64,000 nucleotides of DNA from Macrobrachium rosenbergii. Its lineage: Eukaryota; Arthropoda; Malacostraca; Decapoda; Palaemonidae. The notes beneath the pieces are model-generated. The model was not told the DNA's origin. It searched no databases and worked only from the letters and a program-made list of their open reading frames with translations. The stretch lies in contig NC_089766.1 in the NCBI RefSeq assembly GCF_040412425.1, forward strand, positions 18,090,401 to 18,154,400, in the 5' to 3' direction. Shown in pieces: positions 60,016 to 64,000 of this stretch (positions within the stretch are counted from its first letter, which is position 1; the number at the start of each line of letters is the position of its first letter). A program made the translations under genes and the position numbers.

Positions 60016-60750
60016 ATGATAGAGTTCTTAGAAGAACTAACCCAAAATGAAAAAATAGAAATATTGAATATAAGTGAAACCTGGTATTCCCAAGAGACTG
60101 GTAATGATGACCAGATAAAGGGTTTCCAAACTTATAGATCAGATAGAAAAAATAGAAATCAGGGGAACCACGATATATGGGAGAGATGCCAATCAAGGGA
60201 AAAATCTGTAAGAAATATAGTAACACAGAATGTGAATTAATAGCGGTAGAATTTGAATCTGAAAAAATTAGTGAACATTGTAATATATAGACCCTAATAC
60301 TAAAGAGTGACATAATAATTGAAAAATTGGATGAAATATGTAGAAATCACAAGGACTGGACTATACTCCTAACCGGAGACTTTAACTTTCCTTTTGTAGA
60401 ATGGAAAGAACGAATAGAGACTGTGGTTGTATTTATACATATAAAAAGAGAGCAATAGTAGTGCAGAAGATAAGAGGCAATTTGAAAAGCTATTAGATAT
60501 GCTAATAGAACATAACATTCAGCAAATAAATCACCTACCAACAAGAAAGAATAATATTTTAGACCTAGTATTTGTGAATGAGGTGAACTATGTTAAAGAA
60601 ATAATAGTATATAACACGAGTATTTCGGACCATAATGTCATAGAACTAACAGTCCGTTCCAGAACATACGAAAACAGAGAAAAGCAAGAGACGAAAAAAT
60701 GGGAAGGATATGGAAAATACAATTTCTATAGTAAGAATATAAATTGGTAA
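60016..60750 (+). pseudogene. LINE endonuclease domain
   Basis: ILNISETWYSQETGNDDQIK then GFQTYRSDRKNR match the N-terminal part of APE-type endonucleases; GDFNFPFVEW (about 60378) and SISDHNVIEL (about 60625) carry the catalytic Asp/Asn and Asp/His residues. Frame breaks occur near 60170, 60240 and 60440. It would nick the target to prime reverse transcription. Confidence 0.85.
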
Positions 60751-60776
60751 AAAATAAATGAAGAATTAAACAAAGA

Positions 60777-62785
60777 ATGGAAAACATATTTGTAAGTGAT
60801 GATATACAGGTAAATACCGATATATTATATAAAATATTAGAGGAAATAGTGGAAAAATATATACCGAAGAAAAAAGTAATCATCAGTCACGAATTCCAAG
60901 AGACAGAAGGATCTTGTTCCAGAAAATTAGAAAGTGGAAAAAAGCTCTTGCAAAAGAAAAGAATGCATGGAAAGTGATGGAACTAAAAGTAAGATAGAAA
61001 ATGCAGAACAAAAGATTATACAATCAAAGAAAATGAAAAATGAAACCTAGAAGAAATGACACTACAAAATATCAAGCAAAACCCTAAAATTTTTTATTCA
61101 TATGCAAAAAAGATGAATAAAATAAGAGTAGAAATAGGCCCTCTAAGAATTGAAGGGCGATTAACGAATGAAAAAAAGGAAATATGTAACATATTAGCAG
61201 AAAGATATAAGAGTGAATTTACACCTAGAATTGACAATGAAGATAATGATACAGAAATAAGAGATGAAAAATACTGAATACTTATCAGATATAGATATTA
61301 CAGAAGCCGATATTGTGCAGGCTATTAATGAAATTAAAATGGATCAGCAGCAGGACCAGATGGAGTACCTGCCATATTGTTAAAGAAAGTGGTTCATTCA
61401 ATCGCAAAGCCGCTAGCAATATTATTAAGACAAAGTATAGATACAGGCAAGATTTATGATGAGCATAAATTAGCTTTATATTACTCCCTACTTTCAAAAG
61501 TGGTTCAAGACTAGAGGCAAGTAATTATAGGCCTGTGAGTCTGACATCTCATATTATGAAAGTATATGAAAGGGTAATGAAAAAAAATATAATGAAACAT
61601 TTAATGAAAAATAGATTGTTCAATATAGGACAACATGGTTTTGTACCCGGAAAAAGTACACAAACCCAACTGTTAGTCCACCATGAAAGCATATATAAAA
61701 ATATGATAAATGAAAAGATACAGATGTGGTTTACCTAGACTTTGCAAAAGCTTTTGACAAGGTAGATCATAATATATTAGCGAAAAAAATGAGAAAACAT
61801 AACATTGTTGACAAAGTAGGAAGGTGGATAAAAGAATTTTTGCAAAACAGAAAACAGATAGTGATTGCAAACGATGAGAAATTGGATGAAGCTAATGGTA
61901 ATATCCGGTGTACCACAGGGTGCGGTGTTAGCTGCATTGCTGTTTGTGATTATGATTGCAGACATAGACAGTAATGTTAAGGACTCAGTAGTAAAGTTTC
62001 TGCAGATGACACAAGAATAAGTAGAGAAATTGCTTGTGATGAAGATAGGAACTCGCTACAAAGAGACCTAAACAAAATATATAAATGGGCAGAGATAAAT
62101 AGGATGGTATTTAACTCTGATAAATTTGAATCAATGAACTATGGTGATAAAGTAGGAATGCTATATGCATATAAAGGACCTAATAATGAGACAATCACAA
62201 ACAAGGAAGCAGTTAAAGACCTTGGTGTGATGTTGAATAGGAATATGTTATGCAATGATCAAATAGCAATTCTATTGGCAAATGCAAAGCAAAAATGGGA
62301 ATGTTGTTCCAGCACTTCAAAACAAGAAAAGTTGAACACATGATTATGCTTTATAAAACATACGTACGTAGTCCACTTTGAATATTGCAATATAATATGG
62401 TACCCACACTACCAAAAGGATATTGCACAAATAGAGAGTGTACAAAGGTCATTTACAGCTAGAATAGAAGAAGTTAAGGACCTTGACTACTGGGAAAGAC
62501 TACAATTCTTAAATTTATATAGTCTTGAAAGGAGAAGAGAATGCTACATGGTAATTGAAGCATGGAAACAGATAGAAGGAATTACCGAAAACATCATGAA
62601 ACTAAAATTATCAAAAAGAGCAAGCAGAGGTAGATTAATAGTGCTAAAAACTATACCAGGAAAATTAAGGAAAGCACACAGGACATTAATCCACCACGCA
62701 CCAGCATCGATAATGCAGCGTCTATTCAATGCGCTACCAGCTCATCTGGAGGAACATAACAGGAGTGAGCGTAGATGTGTTTAAG
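60777..62785 (+). pseudogene. LINE reverse transcriptase and C-terminal domain
   Basis: Order: FYSYAKKMNKIRVEIGPL and ERYKSEFTP (RT entry), a damaged GPDGVPA block near 61355, LTSHIMKVYERVMKK, GQHGFVPGKSTQTQLL, YLDFAKAFDKVDHNIL (palm motif A), a GVPQG-type block broken near 61905, SADDTRIS near 61998 (palm FADD box, first residue changed in the readable frame), then NRMVFNSDKFESMNYG and KDLGVMLNRNM. After 62340 the thumb region reads LEYCNIIWYP-like in another frame, then ECYMVIEAWKQIEGI and FNALPAHLEEHN. At least six frameshifts or stops. Confidence 0.88.
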
Positions 62786-62928
62786 AATAAGCTCGACAAA
62801 TATCTAAGATGCATCCCAGACCATCCAAGACTGGAAGATGCAAAATATACCGGAAGATGCGTTAGCAACTCTCTGGTAGACATCAAAGGCGCCTCACACT
62901 GAGGGACCTGGGGCAACCCGAACGAATT

Positions 62929-62982
62929 GTAAGGTCTGTAAGGTCTGTAAGGTCTGTAAGGTCTGTAAGGTCTGTAAGGTCT
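62929..62982 (+). repeat. LINE 3' tail: six perfect 9-bp units
   Basis: GTAAGGTCT repeated six times without error, directly after the LINE 3' end. Confidence 0.9.
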
Positions 62983-63049
62983 CTCAGCGGAAATATACTA
63001 AATCACTGTTTCAAAAAAAGTTGGTTTTGAGCAGCTCTACGGTAACTTA

Positions 63050-63052
<3 letters not shown>

Positions 63053-63111
<59 letters not shown>
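63053..63111. repeat. (GA)n microsatellite
   Basis: About 29 uninterrupted units. Confidence 0.95.
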
Positions 63112-63115
<4 letters not shown>

Positions 63116-63194
63116 AGTAGAGTACTGCGATATCACTAGCAGAATAAAGCTGGTAACTACTGAACAATGAATTGAGCACATTCAAAACTAGTTA

Positions 63195-63602
63195 GTGTCC
63201 TCATCTGGACACATACAAGGACAGAATCACCATTTGCCTAAAAACAGCCTAATTACCGACAACCCAACCATCACTAATAAAAATTTGGAACTAAAAACAT
63301 TAATTATAGTAACTACCATCATCATTATGGGAGCCCAAAGAGGCCTCCAAATCATTCCCAGACTAAGGCTTAGGCCTAAGGTTTGCCAAAAATATTTGGT
63401 CTTCCGTGAGAAGTGGCAACAATTGGAGGGGCTGGTCAGGACAGGCCCCAGGTGCCAAGACTGCATAAGAGAATTCATGAAAATCATTCCTGTCTCAGAG
63501 AATCTAATCATTTATTGTCAGCAACGAGGCCAACCTATTATTAGTAATAGAACCATAGAATTGCACTCATGTTTTCAGTCCTGGGAACCAACACGCAAAT
63601 GA
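63195..63602 (+). CDS. Unrecognised 135-residue reading frame
   Basis: Not recognised. Mixed composition with a basic centre (PRLRLRPKVCQKYLVFREKW) and several cysteines. An ATG opens it, but I see no promoter, splice sites or relatives in the window. Could be chance or part of an unnamed transposon. Confidence 0.15.
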   Translation: MSSSGHIQGQNHHLPKNSLITDNPTITNKNLELKTLIIVTTIIIMGAQRGLQIIPRLRLRPKVCQKYLVFREKWQQLEGLVRTGPRCQDCIREFMKIIPVSENLIIYCQQRGQPIISNRTIELHSCFQSWEPTRK

Positions 63603-64000
63603 ACGAACCAGACAAAGAACGGTCTCCTTGACAAAAGTAATGAAAACAAAGTTTAACAAACACATGTTAAAAATACAGCTATCGTTTTTTTTTTTTTTTT
63701 AGCTGATAGGTAAGATGGGTGAAACAAGAATAAGGGCAGTTAGCTAACTAACCATGGTAGAGAATAGTCATGGTACAGAATAGTTTAGAAAGATAAATAT
63801 TAATGTAAAGTGTGGTTTGGCCACAATTTTACGTAGGTAAAGTTACAATTTTTCTTGCTATGGCCTTAATATTAACATATTACAAAAATGATTTTGCACT
63901 ATATTGACAAAGTGAATTGTACAAATTATATGTTGTGCACTTGCAAATTGTACTGCCAAAAGTGAAGAGCATTGGACAGGGTACCTCTGTGTGCAAAAGT
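63603..64000. other. Non-coding end of the window
   Basis: AT-rich, a T-run near 63686-63701; nothing recognised. Confidence 0.5.

Larger units (their letters stand above)
60001..62982 (+). mobile_element. CR1/L2-type LINE, ORF2 nearly complete but frameshifted
   Basis: An apurinic-type endonuclease, a reverse transcriptase and a C-terminal domain in the normal order, followed by a short tandem-repeat tail. No ORF1 is seen, so the copy is probably 5'-truncated at or near the adjacent (CT)n. Short-unit 3' tails instead of poly-A are a feature of CR1/L2-clade LINEs. Confidence 0.85.

Overview
This window looks like an intergenic or heterochromatin-like stretch of a eukaryotic genome, most likely a decapod crustacean (shrimp, crab or crayfish). 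I base that on the extreme density of long (CT/GA)n, (TA)n and (AAT)n microsatellites, on dispersed repeats I recognise from decapod genomes, on a short TTAGG-type (arthropod telomere) tract, and on the transposon mix: Penelope-like, PIF/Harbinger, hAT-like, DIRS-like and CR1/L2-like. I found no convincing single-copy host gene in 64 kb. Every coding similarity I can name is a decayed transposable element. The only other sizeable reading frames outside simple repeats are two unrecognised ones (7170-7622 and 63195-63602).

Layout. 1-1.2 kb: the end of a PIF/Harbinger transposon, with a broken transposase (+) facing a broken DNA-binding partner (-) and a tandem repeat between them. 3.17-4.65 kb: a Penelope-like element with inverted terminal repeats, bracketed by a 16-bp direct repeat. 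5.6-6.7 kb: an inverted-repeat element between two (TA)n tracts. 7-16 kb: one orphan reading frame, a 500-bp polypyrimidine tract, a hairpin MITE, a tRNA-type SINE and an old 2.1-kb element with GTTGCCAGA ends. 16.3-16.9 kb: a long inverted repeat. 19.3-19.7 and 26.0-27.1 kb: composite arrays in which (CT)n blocks alternate with a fixed linker. 21.5-23.3 kb: a 40-bp-unit minisatellite. 24.2-24.6 kb: a dispersed repeat containing a near-perfect hairpin. 29.1-31.2 kb: an 83-bp hAT-type MITE with an exact 8-bp target duplication, a telomere-like tract and a 36-bp minisatellite.

33-44 kb is a large direct duplication (offset about 6.7 kb) surrounding a very degraded DIRS-type retrotransposon (RT and RNase H). 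46.5-51.2 kb holds two antisense 3' ends of one LINE family whose tail is (ATT)n, each accompanied by a dispersed SINE-like repeat, plus a third composite (GA)n array. 52.23-56.74 kb is a nearly complete, inactive PIF/Harbinger transposon with terminal inverted repeats, a broken MADF-type gene (+) and a broken DDE transposase (-). 57.2-57.95 kb is a foldback element. 60.0-62.98 kb is a mostly full-length but frameshifted CR1/L2-type LINE with a 9-bp-unit 3' tail.

As a system, the window shows layered transposon insertion and decay, with microsatellites attached to or seeded by transposon ends and an unusual number of long hairpin-forming sequences. All coordinates of non-coding repeats are by eye; boundaries may be off by tens of bases.
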